From Mesorhizobium sp. M7A.F.Ca.US.008.03.1.1 (lineage in GTDB: Bacteria; Pseudomonadota; Alphaproteobacteria; Rhizobiales; Rhizobiaceae), in NCBI RefSeq assembly GCF_003997495.1, contig NZ_RZRU01000004.1, positions 124,001 through 188,000 of the forward strand: a DNA stretch of 64,000 nucleotides, read 5' to 3'. This document shows, piece by piece, positions 48,900-57,053 of the stretch (within the stretch, counting starts at the first letter, position 1; each line of letters opens with the position of its first letter). Made by a program: the position numbers and the translations under genes. The notes under the pieces were generated by a model. The model was not told the DNA's origin. It worked only from the letters and a program-made list of their open reading frames with translations, and made no database searches.

Positions 48900-50837
48900 A
48901 TGCGCCACATCATGGCAAAGAGCCTCGCACCCACCGACGGCGTTCGCGAGTATCTGGCGGCGCAGGAGAAGAAGTCGCTGCTGCGCTTCCTGACCTGCGG
49001 CTCGGTCGATGACGGCAAGTCGACGCTGATCGGTCGCCTGCTGTCCGACACCAAGCAGATTTTCGAGGACCAGCTCGCCGCGCTCGAACGCGATTCGCGC
49101 AAGCATGGCACGACGGGCGACGACATCGATTTCGCGCTGCTGGTCGACGGTCTGGAGGCTGAGCGCGAGCAAGGCATCACCATCGACGTCGCCTACCGTT
49201 TCTTTGCCACGCCGAAGCGCAAATTCATCGTCGCCGACACACCTGGCCACGAGCAATACACCCGCAACATGGCCACCGGCGCCTCGACCGCCGACCTGGC
49301 GATCGTGCTGATCGATGCCAGACAGGGTGTGCTTCGTCAGACAAGGCGGCATTCGATCATCGCCTCGCTGCTCGGCATTCGCCACGTCGTGCTGGCCGTC
49401 AACAAGATCGATCTTGTCAATTTCGATCAGACGGTTTTCGACCGGATCGTCGAAGACTACGGGCAATTCTCGCGCGATCTCGGCTTCCAGACCATTGTGC
49501 CGATCCCGATGTCGGCCCGTTATGGCGACAATGTCAGCCGTCGGTCGGAAAGCATGGAATGGTATTCCGGTCCGACGCTGATAGAGCATCTCGAAACCGT
49601 GTCGGTCGACGAAGCGATGGTCGAACTGCCGTTCCGTTTCCCGGTCCAGTATGTCAATCGTCCCAATCTCGACTTTCGCGGCTTTGCCGGCACGGTCGCC
49701 TCCGGCTCGGTTGCACCCGGCGACGAGGTCGTTGTCGCCAAGTCCGGCAAATCCTCGCGCGTCAAGCGGATCGTCTCCTATGGTGGCGATCTCGCCCAGG
49801 CGGCCGCGGGCCAGGCCGTCACGCTCGTCCTCGACGACGAAGTCGAAATCTCACGCGGCAACATGCTGGTTTCGCCGGCCGCACGGCCGCAGGTCGCCGA
49901 CCAGTTCGCCGCCAACATCGTCTGGTTCGACGAGCATGCGCTGTTGCCCGGCCGCTCTTACATCCTGCGCACCGAGACCGACCAGACCAGCGCCACCGTC
50001 ACCGACCTGAAATATCGGATCAATGTCAACGACTTTGCCCATGAAGCGGCCAAGTCTCTCGAAATGAACGAAGTCGGCATCTGCAACATCTCGACGCGGA
50101 CGCCGATCGCCTTCGATCCCTTCGCCGAAAACCGCACCACCGGCGCCTTCATCCTCATCGACCGCATCTCCAACGCCACGGTCGGCGCCGGCATGATCCT
50201 GCACTCGTTGCGCCGTGCCGAAAACATTCATTGGCAGTCGCTCGATGTCGGCAAGCGCGTGCGCGCCGACATGAAGAACCAGCGGCCCGCCGTGTTCTGG
50301 TTCACCGGGCTATCGGGATCCGGCAAATCGACCATCGCCAACCTGTTCGAAAAGAAGCTGTTCGCCACCGGCCGTCATACCTACATTCTGGACGGCGATA
50401 ACGTTCGTCACGGTCTCAACCGCGATCTTGGTTTCACCGACGCCGATCGCGTCGAGAACATCCGCCGCGTCGCCGAAGTGGCGCGTTTGATGGCCGATGC
50501 CGGGTTGATCGTCATTGTTTCGTTCATTTCGCCGTTCAGCGCCGAGCGGCGCATGGCGCGCGAATTGATGGCCGACGGAGAATTCGTCGAGGTGTTCGTC
50601 GACACGCCCTTCGAGGAATGCGCCAGGCGTGATCCAAAGGGCCTCTATGCGCGCGCACTGAATGGCGAGATCAAGAATTTCACCGGCGTCGATTCCCCTT
50701 ATGAAGCGCCGGAAACCCCGGAAATCCATCTGCAGACACTCGGCAAATCGGCCGAAGAGATGGTAGACGCCCTGGAACACTGGCTGAACGAGCGCGACAT
50801 TGCCGAAGACCAATACGATAGTGGCGGCGGCATCTGA
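48900..50837 (+). CDS. cysNC: Bifunctional sulfate adenylyltransferase subunit 1 / APS kinase (NodQ-like)
   Basis: A 645-residue fusion. The CysN GTPase part has GSVDDGKSTLIGRLL (about 36-50), DTPGHEQYTRNM and NKIDLV, then two beta-barrel domains. The APS kinase part starts near 455 with FTGLSGSGKSTIA (about 467), DGDNVRHGLNRDLGF and FISPFSAERRMAR. It yields PAPS, the sulfate donor for sulfotransferases. GAGGGG precedes both TTG 48894 and ATG 48900, so either may be used. A kinase domain plus cysQ next door suggests that PAPS is really consumed in the cell. Confidence 0.96.
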   Translation: MRHIMAKSLAPTDGVREYLAAQEKKSLLRFLTCGSVDDGKSTLIGRLLSDTKQIFEDQLAALERDSRKHGTTGDDIDFALLVDGLEAEREQGITIDVAYRFFATPKRKFIVADTPGHEQYTRNMATGASTADLAIVLIDARQGVLRQTRRHSIIASLLGIRHVVLAVNKIDLVNFDQTVFDRIVEDYGQFSRDLGFQTIVPIPMSARYGDNVSRRSESMEWYSGPTLIEHLETVSVDEAMVELPFRFPVQYVNRPNLDFRGFAGTVASGSVAPGDEVVVAKSGKSSRVKRIVSYGGDLAQAAAGQAVTLVLDDEVEISRGNMLVSPAARPQVADQFAANIVWFDEHALLPGRSYILRTETDQTSATVTDLKYRINVNDFAHEAAKSLEMNEVGICNISTRTPIAFDPFAENRTTGAFILIDRISNATVGAGMILHSLRRAENIHWQSLDVGKRVRADMKNQRPAVFWFTGLSGSGKSTIANLFEKKLFATGRHTYILDGDNVRHGLNRDLGFTDADRVENIRRVAEVARLMADAGLIVIVSFISPFSAERRMARELMADGEFVEVFVDTPFEECARRDPKGLYARALNGEIKNFTGVDSPYEAPETPEIHLQTLGKSAEEMVDALEHWLNERDIAEDQYDSGGGI

Positions 50838-51639
50838 CGACAGGCTGATGCTTGAAATCTTCGAGCGGCTGGCCCTGGCGGCCGGACGCGAGGTGATGCG
50901 TGTGTTCCACGCCGGCTGTGCGGTCGACCGCAAGTCCGACGCCTCGCCGGTGACCGAGGCGGACCGCGAGAGCGAGAAGATCATTCTCGCCGGACTGCGC
51001 GCCGCATTTCCCGATATTCCCTGCGTGGCCGAGGAGGAAGCATCCGCCGGCATCGTGCCGCCCGACTTGGACGGGGCTTTCTTCCTGATCGATCCGCTCG
51101 ACGGCACCAAGGAATTCGTCAACCGCCGCACCGATTTCACCGTCAACATTGCGCTGGTTCGCAATGGCGTGCCGGAAGTCGGCGTCGTCTTTGCGCCCTG
51201 CACCGGCCGCTTCTTTTCCGGTCTGCCGGGCAGGGCGGAATCTCTCGAAATCGATAGCGACTACCAGATCGTCGGCCGCCGGCCGATCTCGGTGAGAGCG
51301 GCCGCGACGCCGCTGGCCGTCGTCGCCAGCCGTTCCCACAACACGCCGGAAACCGAGGCCTATATTCGCGACCTCGGTGCCGCCGAAATCATTTCGGTCG
51401 GTTCGTCCTTGAAATTCTGCCTTCTCGCCAGTGCCGAGGCTGATGTCTATCCGCGCTTCGGCCGCACCATGGAATGGGACACGGCGGCAGGCGACGCTGT
51501 CCTGCGCGCCGCCGGCGGCATGACGCGCACGCTCGACGGCCAACCTCTGGTTTATGGCAAGCGCAGGCAAAGCGACGACGAGGACTTCGCCAATCCGCAT
51601 TTCATTGCCAGCGGCAGGGCAGGGGTCAGCCCCGCCTGA
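50821..51639 (+). CDS. cysQ: 3'(2'),5'-bisphosphate nucleotidase CysQ
   Basis: A 272-residue member of the inositol-monophosphatase superfamily: VTEADRESEKII, VAEEEASAG, the metal motif FLIDPLDGTKEFVNRR and GRTMEWDTAAGDAVLRAAGG. It removes the 3'-phosphate of PAP, the by-product of PAPS-dependent sulfation or reduction. GTG 50821 overlaps the cysNC stop; ATG 50848 would match the E. coli N-terminus. Ends 14 bases before a convergent gene. Confidence 0.93.
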   Translation: MAAASDDRLMLEIFERLALAAGREVMRVFHAGCAVDRKSDASPVTEADRESEKIILAGLRAAFPDIPCVAEEEASAGIVPPDLDGAFFLIDPLDGTKEFVNRRTDFTVNIALVRNGVPEVGVVFAPCTGRFFSGLPGRAESLEIDSDYQIVGRRPISVRAAATPLAVVASRSHNTPETEAYIRDLGAAEIISVGSSLKFCLLASAEADVYPRFGRTMEWDTAAGDAVLRAAGGMTRTLDGQPLVYGKRRQSDDEDFANPHFIASGRAGVSPA

Positions 51640-51646
51640 AAAGGGT

Positions 51647-51667
51647 CCGCGGCTTACTCTGCCGCGG
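51647..51667. terminator. Hairpin at the cysQ / aminotransferase convergent junction
   Basis: CCGCGGC (51647-51653) and GCCGCGG (51661-51667) enclose a seven-base loop that includes the stop codon of the minus-strand aminotransferase gene. A GC-rich stem in a 14-base convergent gap suits a bidirectional terminator, though no T-run follows. Confidence 0.5.
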
Positions 51668-52796
51668 CTTGCGCCGAATTCGAGCCGATATAGTTGCGGA
51701 TCGTCTCGATGATCCGGTCCTGATCGGCTTCGCTGAGATAAGGGTGCATCGGCAGGCACAGGATCCGCTTCGGCAGGTCTTCCGACACGGCAAGGCCGGT
51801 CGGCGTGCGCGGGTAGTCGTGATAAGCGACCTGGGCATGCAGCGGCTTCACATAATAGATGACCGACGGAATGCCCTTTTCGCCGAGATGCGCCTTCAGC
51901 CCGTCGCGCTTCGGCGTCTCGATGGCGTACTGCGCCCAGGCCGAACGGCTGCCGTCCAGATTGCGGGCGGCGGTAACGACGTCGCCAAGCCCATCGGCAT
52001 AGCGCTTTGCCACCATTTGGCGGGCGACCATCTCGTCTTCTAGGATGGCCAGCTTCTCAATCAGGATCGCCGCCTGCAGCGTGTCGAGCCGCGAGTTGAT
52101 GCCGACGCGGACATTGTCGTACTGCGTCTCGCCCTTGCCATGGAAGGCGAAGGAGCGAAGCTGTTCGGCCAGCGCATCGTCATTGGTGAACATCGCGCCG
52201 CCGTCGCCGTAACAGCCAAGCGGCTTGGCCGGATAGAAGCTGGTCGATCCGACATGGCCGAAAGCACCGCACATCTTGCCGTCGAGCGAGCCGCCCATCG
52301 ACTGGGCGGCATCCTCGATCACCATCAGCCCTTCGCGGTTGGCGATCGCCATGATCGCCTCGTAGTCCGCGGCAAGGCCGAACAGATCGACAGGAATAAT
52401 AGCCTTCGGCTTCAGCCTTCCTTCCTTCTTGATCATGGCGATGGCCGCTTCGAGGCTGGCAATGTCGATGTTGTAGGTGTGTGGGTCGACATCGACGAAC
52501 ACAGGCTCGGCCTTGGCCAGCGCCACCACTTCGGCGGTGGCGGCGAAAGTAAAGCTCGGCACGAACACCGCGTCACCCGGGCCGACGCCGGCCGCAAACA
52601 GCGGCAACAGCAGCGCGTCGGTGCCGTTGGCGCAGGCCACGACATGCTTTGTGCCGATATAGGCGGCAAGCTTACTCTCGAATTCGGTGACTTGCGGGCC
52701 AAGAATATAGCGGCCCTCGTCGACGACACGGTCGATCGCGGCCTTCAGCCGGTCGCGGATTCGTTCGCGCTGCGCGCCAAGATCGATGAACTGCAT
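51654..52796 (-). CDS. DegT/DnrJ/EryC1 aminotransferase (WbpE-like)
   Basis: A 380-residue PLP enzyme. MQFIDLGAQRERIRDRL and the DEGRYILGPQVTEFE region match the WbpE/WlbC type, which aminates C3 of a UDP-3-keto-hexosaminuronic acid. The PLP lysine is in STSFYPAKPLGCYGDGG (near 193); VIEDAAQSMGG is the PLP-ring Asp motif. GAGG precedes the ATG. No matching WbpB-type 3-dehydrogenase or WbpD-type acetyltransferase is next to it, so the pathway is incomplete here. It differs clearly from the FdtB-like enzyme at 38359. Confidence 0.9.
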   Translation of the reverse strand: MQFIDLGAQRERIRDRLKAAIDRVVDEGRYILGPQVTEFESKLAAYIGTKHVVACANGTDALLLPLFAAGVGPGDAVFVPSFTFAATAEVVALAKAEPVFVDVDPHTYNIDIASLEAAIAMIKKEGRLKPKAIIPVDLFGLAADYEAIMAIANREGLMVIEDAAQSMGGSLDGKMCGAFGHVGSTSFYPAKPLGCYGDGGAMFTNDDALAEQLRSFAFHGKGETQYDNVRVGINSRLDTLQAAILIEKLAILEDEMVARQMVAKRYADGLGDVVTAARNLDGSRSAWAQYAIETPKRDGLKAHLGEKGIPSVIYYVKPLHAQVAYHDYPRTPTGLAVSEDLPKRILCLPMHPYLSEADQDRIIETIRNYIGSNSAQAAAE

Positions 52797-52809
52797 GTCG
52801 GCCTCAAAA

Positions 52810-52835
52810 CGGTTTAACCAGACGGTTTAGCCAGA
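52810..52835. repeat. 13-base direct repeat in the aminotransferase leader
   Basis: CGGTTTAACCAGA (52810-52822) is followed at once by CGGTTTAGCCAGA (52823-52835), one mismatch. It lies 14-39 bases upstream of the minus-strand ATG at 52796, next to the ribosome-binding site, so it could be an operator or a translational control site. Confidence 0.5.
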
Positions 52836-52970
52836 TAACGGCTCGCTGGTACCAGAGTTGCGCCTGACGAGAAAGCCGGGCAGGCAGGACCGCGAATTGC
52901 CTAGGTGTCGCAGTCTGTTACCTGTCTTTTCCGGCGTGTCTTCGCGAGATGCCGCAAATCCGGGCTTCGT

Positions 52971-53011
52971 CAGGCACGATCCTGCCCTTATAATCTGTAG
53001 GATCGGTCCTG
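52971..53011. promoter_or_regulatory. Interrupted inverted repeat between frcK and the aminotransferase gene
   Basis: Symmetric arms CAGG-n3-GATCCT and AGGATC-n3-CCTG are separated by 15 bases. It sits about 175 bases upstream of the aminotransferase start and just past the frcK end. It may be an operator or part of a terminator for frcK. The remaining bases between 52836 and 53056 show nothing else clear. Confidence 0.4.
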
Positions 53012-53033
53012 CGAAACATAAAGTGATCGACTG

Positions 53034-53051
53034 GCTCAACTTAAATTGAGC
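53034..53051 (-). terminator. Stem-loop just after the frcK stop
   Basis: GCTCAA (53034-53039) and TTGAGC (53046-53051) flank a six-base loop starting six bases beyond the end of the minus-strand frcK gene. The position fits a terminator, though the stem is weak and there is no T-run. Confidence 0.4.
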
Positions 53052-53056
53052 GTTGC

Positions 53057-53980
53057 TCAGGCGATCTCGTGCCGCCAGGGCGGATTGGCGCCGGCCCGTG
53101 ACACGGTCACCGCTGCAGCCTTGGCGCCGAGCGCCAGCGCCTTGTGGATGGCGTCTTTCGACAGGCCGGAAATCGCCGCTTTCGTCAGCAAGCCTTGCTC
53201 ATGCAAGGAGGCGAGGATGCCGGCATTAAACGTGTCGCCGGCGCCGACCGTGTCGACCACCTCGATCTTTTCCGGCATCACCGTGACGGCGTGCTCCTTG
53301 CTGTAGCCGACGGCGCCTTCGCTGCCATGTGTGACGACGATCAGCTTCGGGCCGCGATCCAGCCAGTTGCCGATGACATCCTCGTGCGAGCCGGATTCGC
53401 CGAACCAGTTCAGGTCCTCGTCCGACAGTTTCACGATGTCGGCCATCGCCATCATGGCGCGAATGCGCTTCAGGTGCTTGGCCTTGTCCGGGATGAAGTT
53501 CGGCCGGATGTTGGGGTCGAGCATCATGACGCGGCTTTCATGCTCACGCCGCATGAATTCTTCATAGGCACTTCCGGCGGGCTCGGAGATCAGGCTGATG
53601 GCGCCAAACAGCATGGCCTCGATCTCGTTGCCGAGTTGCGGCAAATCGTCGATGGTCAGCAGGCGGCCGGCGGTGTTCTCGTCATAGAAGGTGTAGGTCG
53701 CCTGGCCGTCGGTGAGCTTGACGAAGGCCAGCGTCGTTGGCCGAGGCGAGGTGTGTGCATAGGTGGAACTGACCTTACTCGCCCCAAGCGCATCCCGGAA
53801 CTGGCCGCCGAACAGATCCGACGACAGGCCGGAAAAGAAGCCGGCCGGCGCGCCGAGCCGACCAAGTGCGATCGCCGTGTTGAACACGGCGCCGCCGACA
53901 TAAGGCGCAAAAGCCGGCTCGCCCCCTGTCGTTGTGCGCGGCAGCATGTCGATCAGGGCTTCGCCGCAGCAGAGGATCAT
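53057..53980 (-). CDS. frcK: PfkB-family sugar kinase (probable fructokinase)
   Basis: A 307-residue ribokinase-family enzyme: ILCCGEALIDMLP at the N-terminus, YVGGAVFNTAIALGRLG (first PfkB motif) and VDTVGAGDTFNAGILA (second motif, with the catalytic Asp). It should phosphorylate the sugar brought in by the adjacent ABC system, probably fructose. Its start overlaps the fucU stop (ATGA). In Sinorhizobium meliloti the kinase frcK follows frcBCA; here it is on the opposite strand with the regulator. Confidence 0.88.
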   Translation of the reverse strand: MILCCGEALIDMLPRTTTGGEPAFAPYVGGAVFNTAIALGRLGAPAGFFSGLSSDLFGGQFRDALGASKVSSTYAHTSPRPTTLAFVKLTDGQATYTFYDENTAGRLLTIDDLPQLGNEIEAMLFGAISLISEPAGSAYEEFMRREHESRVMMLDPNIRPNFIPDKAKHLKRIRAMMAMADIVKLSDEDLNWFGESGSHEDVIGNWLDRGPKLIVVTHGSEGAVGYSKEHAVTVMPEKIEVVDTVGAGDTFNAGILASLHEQGLLTKAAISGLSKDAIHKALALGAKAAAVTVSRAGANPPWRHEIA

Positions 53981-54423
53981 GGCTTCCTGGTCTCCGGCGG
54001 ATAGATCACGCCCTTGCGGATGATGATGTTGGCGTAGAGCCGCGGCTCGCTTGTCGCGACGATGGCATGCGCCGATTTGACCCGTGCATAGAAGTCGGCG
54101 CCGGCCAGCGCAACCACCTTGCGGCCCGGCGCATGTTGGGCGCAGATCGCCTCGATCTCACGGTGGACGGGATCGGCAAGCGAAGGGTCGCCCTTGACCG
54201 AGGCGCGAAACAGCGCCTCCGGCACGGCGTCGTCCACCGGCAGCACGCTCAAGATCGCGTCGAGCACCGGGATGAGGTGGTGACCGTCGGCGCGTACCAG
54301 CCGGGTTGCCTGCTGTTCCGCCGGATAGTTTCCGTCGACAAGGGCGATTTCGTCGCCATGGCCCATGCCGCGCAGAATCGCCAGAAGCTCCGGACCGAGC
54401 AGCGCCGGGATTCCGATCAGCAT
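53977..54423 (-). CDS. fucU: RbsD/FucU family sugar mutarotase
   Basis: A 148-residue protein of the RbsD/FucU family, which interconverts sugar anomers. MLIGIPALLGPELLAILRGMGHGDEI is the family N-terminus with the catalytic His, and SEPRLYANIIIRKGVI the C-terminal part. AGGAGC lies before ATG 54423, which overlaps the frcR stop (TGATG). A mutarotase between a sugar regulator and a sugar kinase fits supply of the right anomer to the kinase. The sugar is not proven. Confidence 0.88.
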   Translation of the reverse strand: MLIGIPALLGPELLAILRGMGHGDEIALVDGNYPAEQQATRLVRADGHHLIPVLDAILSVLPVDDAVPEALFRASVKGDPSLADPVHREIEAICAQHAPGRKVVALAGADFYARVKSAHAIVATSEPRLYANIIIRKGVIYPPETRKP

Positions 54424-55649
54424 CAGGCGCTCCTGGAAATCGTCGTCGAGCCGATCAGGAAGCGTTCGGAAAGTGGCAGGCTGGCGCCGCCGAGCGCCCG
54501 GGCATGAATGCCGACGGTTCCCTCGCGAACGGCGGGCAGCTTCAAACCTTCGCCGTCGATCGCGGCGATGGCCGCGATGATGGCGTCGACCAGCCGGCGG
54601 CGCACCGCCTTCGGCATCCATCCGTCGATCACCGCCGCCTCGAAATCGATGACCGAGGATGCGGCGACGATGGCGTAGGCGAGGGCTTGCGAAGCGCTGG
54701 CGATCCAGTCCTCCAGTTCGGATCCGATCTCGCCCCAGTCTTCCGGCGAGGTCCACAGATGCGAAGCCTCGACGCCGCGCGCGTTGAGCGCCTTCTCGAG
54801 CATGGCGATGGACGCCACATCGATCAGCTGGGTCGGCTTGCCGTCCGGTCCGGGCACCGGCATCGAACCCAGCGCGCCGGCATTGCCGGTCGGGCCGCCG
54901 AAAAGCCGGCCATTCAGCACGATGCCGCCACCGGCAAAGGCGCCGATGTAGAAATAGACGAAGTCACGCGCCGCCCCCGCCTGGCCGAAGACGAGTTCGG
55001 CGCCGCAGGCCGAAGTCGCATCGTTCTGCAAATAGACCGGGAAATCGCATTGCGCCTGGATGTCGGCCCGGATGTCGCGGTGGCGCCATTCGTCCATGAC
55101 GTCGCGCGGGGCGCCGGCGGTATCGGCCCAGTTCCACAATTCGAACGGCATGGCGATGCCGAGCCCGGCGATGCGCTTGTCCTGTGCCGGCGTCAGCGCG
55201 CCGCGCATCGTCTTCATGCCGTTGTTGACGAATTCCACCGTTTCGCGCGGCGCCGGGTAGCGGTAGGAATGCTGCAGCATCGAGCGCACATTGCCGAGAA
55301 AATCGATCAGCACCAGTTCCGCGCTGCGGCGGCCGATCTTCAGGCCGATGAAGAAAGCGCCTTCGGGATTGAGCGCCATCGGGATGGAGGGCTGGCCGAT
55401 CTTGCCGCGCAACGGCGCCTGGCGCAGCAGGAGGCTTTCTTCCTCCAGCTCGCGCATGATGACCGAAACCGTCTGCGCCGAAAGTCCGGTCATGCGGGCG
55501 ATGTCGGATTTTGCCAGGCTGCCGTGCTGGCGCACCAACGACAGCACCAACCGCTCATTGTGGTCGCGCATGCCGCTCTGGTTGGTGCCGCGGTGAATGA
55601 GACTGTCATTCACCTCGGGCGAACCGTGCCTCGCAATGGCCGTTTCCAC
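54423..55649 (-). CDS. frcR: ROK-family transcriptional regulator
   Basis: A 408-residue NagC/Mlc-type protein. The winged HTH is at about residues 30-75 (LVRQHGSLAKSDIARMTGLS, AQTVSVIMRELEEE). The ROK domain follows with LGIAMPF, VYLQNDATSACGAELVFG, YIGAFAGGGIVLNGRLFGG and GNAGALGSMP. The usual zinc-cluster cysteines of NagC are not evident. GTG 55649 with GGGAGG six bases upstream is the start; an open frame further upstream is not coding. It likely represses the divergent frcBCA genes and its own operon through the palindrome at 55712. Confidence 0.9.
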   Translation of the reverse strand: METAIARHGSPEVNDSLIHRGTNQSGMRDHNERLVLSLVRQHGSLAKSDIARMTGLSAQTVSVIMRELEEESLLLRQAPLRGKIGQPSIPMALNPEGAFFIGLKIGRRSAELVLIDFLGNVRSMLQHSYRYPAPRETVEFVNNGMKTMRGALTPAQDKRIAGLGIAMPFELWNWADTAGAPRDVMDEWRHRDIRADIQAQCDFPVYLQNDATSACGAELVFGQAGAARDFVYFYIGAFAGGGIVLNGRLFGGPTGNAGALGSMPVPGPDGKPTQLIDVASIAMLEKALNARGVEASHLWTSPEDWGEIGSELEDWIASASQALAYAIVAASSVIDFEAAVIDGWMPKAVRRRLVDAIIAAIAAIDGEGLKLPAVREGTVGIHARALGGASLPLSERFLIGSTTISRSA

Positions 55650-55711
55650 CCTGTTCCTCCCGTCGTTTCCCCTCAATGCTTTTGGGTCAGAATGGGTGAA
55701 CGAAGCAAGGC

Positions 55712-55747
55712 TGTCAATAATAAATAAGAGTGATTTAATTATTGACA
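55712..55747. promoter_or_regulatory. AT-rich palindromic operator between frcR and frcB
   Basis: TGTCAATAATAAAT (from 55712) and ATTTAATTATTGACA (to 55747) form an inverted repeat with one extra base in the right arm and a short centre. It stands out sharply in GC-rich surroundings, in the divergent region of a ROK regulator and its likely targets. ROK operators are typically AT-rich palindromes of this kind. Confidence 0.7.
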
Positions 55748-55859
55748 GAGGCTTCGGCCTGGTGTCTGTTGAGACAGCGTCCACGCTGGGAGAATTTCGT
55801 TGGATGCGCTGCAGGTGCCGGTTGGCCGGCATCGGAATGGTTCCACTGGGAGGAAGATC

Positions 55860-56894
55860 GTGACCAATACAAAACTGTTGAAATCGACCGTGTTTGCCGC
55901 CGCGGCCCTGGGCCTGATGGCGTTTGCCTCGTCCGCATCCGCGGCCGGTGTCGGCGCCTGCCTGATCACCAAGACCGACACCAATCCCTTCTTCGTCAAG
56001 ATGAAGGAAGGCGCCACCGCGAAGGCCAAGGAACTCGGCGTCGACCTCAAGACCTATGCCGGCAAGATCGACGGCGACAGCGAGAGCCAGGTCGCGGCGA
56101 TCGAAAGCTGCATAGCCGACGGCGCCAAGGGGATCCTGATCACCGCATCCGACACCAAAGGTATCGTGCCGACCGTGAAGAAGGCGCGTGACGCCGGCCT
56201 GCTGGTGATCGCGCTCGACACGCCACTCGATCCAATCGATGCGGCCGACGCGACCTTCGCGACGGACAATCTCGAAGCCGGCAAGCTGATCGGCGCCTGG
56301 GCAGCCGCCACGCTGGGCGACAAGGCGAAGGACGCCAAGATCGGCTTCCTCGATCTGACCCCTTCGCAGCCGACCGTCGATGTGCTGCGCGACCAGGGCT
56401 TCATGATGGGCTACGGCATCGACGTGAAGGATCCCAACAAGATCGGCGACGAGACCGATCCGCGCATCGTCGGCCACGACGTCACCAACGGCAACGAAGA
56501 GGGCGGCCGCAAGGCGATGGAGAACCTCCTGCAGAAGGACAACACCATCAACGTCATCCACACCATCAACGAGCCCGCCGCTGTCGGCGCCTACCAGGCG
56601 CTAAAGGCTGTCGGCCTCGAAAGCCAGGTGCTGATCGTTTCCGTCGACGGCGGCTGCCCTGGCGTGAAGTCGGTGGCCGAAGGTGTCATCGGCGCCACGT
56701 CGCAGCAATATCCGCTGCAGATGGCAGCACTCGGCATCGAGGCGATCGCCGCTTTTGCCAAGGACGGAACCAAGCCGAAGCCGACCGAAGGCAAGAACTT
56801 CTTCGACACCGGCGTCAACCTGGTGACCGACAAGCCGGCCACCGGCGTGAAGTCCATCGACACCAAGGAAGGCCTCGCCAAGTGCTGGGGCTGA
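55860..56894 (+). CDS. frcB: Fructose-type ABC transporter substrate-binding protein
   Basis: A 344-residue periplasmic protein of the RbsB-like (CUT2) family. The signal peptide ([21 protein letters not shown]) is followed by the mature start [52 protein letters not shown] and [19 protein letters not shown] are sugar-binding-fold elements. It strongly resembles rhizobial FrcB (fructose, mannose, ribose). GTG 55860 has GGGAGG upstream. Confidence 0.92.
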   Translation: MTNTKLLKSTVFAAAALGLMAFASSASAAGVGACLITKTDTNPFFVKMKEGATAKAKELGVDLKTYAGKIDGDSESQVAAIESCIADGAKGILITASDTKGIVPTVKKARDAGLLVIALDTPLDPIDAADATFATDNLEAGKLIGAWAAATLGDKAKDAKIGFLDLTPSQPTVDVLRDQGFMMGYGIDVKDPNKIGDETDPRIVGHDVTNGNEEGGRKAMENLLQKDNTINVIHTINEPAAVGAYQALKAVGLESQVLIVSVDGGCPGVKSVAEGVIGATSQQYPLQMAALGIEAIAAFAKDGTKPKPTEGKNFFDTGVNLVTDKPATGVKSIDTKEGLAKCWG

Positions 56895-56924
56895 TGTCGG
56901 TCTGACAGGCATCCAGGGAACCTG

Positions 56925-56952
56925 AGCGGTCGGGGCTTGATCCCCGGCCGCT
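56925..56952 (+). terminator. Strong intercistronic hairpin between frcB and frcC
   Basis: An 11-pair stem (AGCGGTCGGGG with CCCCGGCCGCT, one G-T pair) with a six-base loop, 30 bases after the frcB stop. Such structures after binding-protein genes usually protect or partly terminate the message, so that the binding protein is made in excess over the permease. No T-run, so stabilisation is as likely as attenuation. Confidence 0.65.
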
Positions 56953-57053
56953 TCGGGTGGACGATGGCTCGCGTGACCGCGAACAATCCCGGCAACAGAC
57001 CGGAAAGGCGTGGACTGGCGTCGGCGTTTGGCTGAAGCCTACGGGGAGTAAAC

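Noticed and set aside
55650-56561. N-terminal extension of the ROK regulator to 712 residues
   Set aside because: The added part is antisense of frcB and its promoter; GTG 55649 has a good Shine-Dalgarno and gives a normal ROK length.
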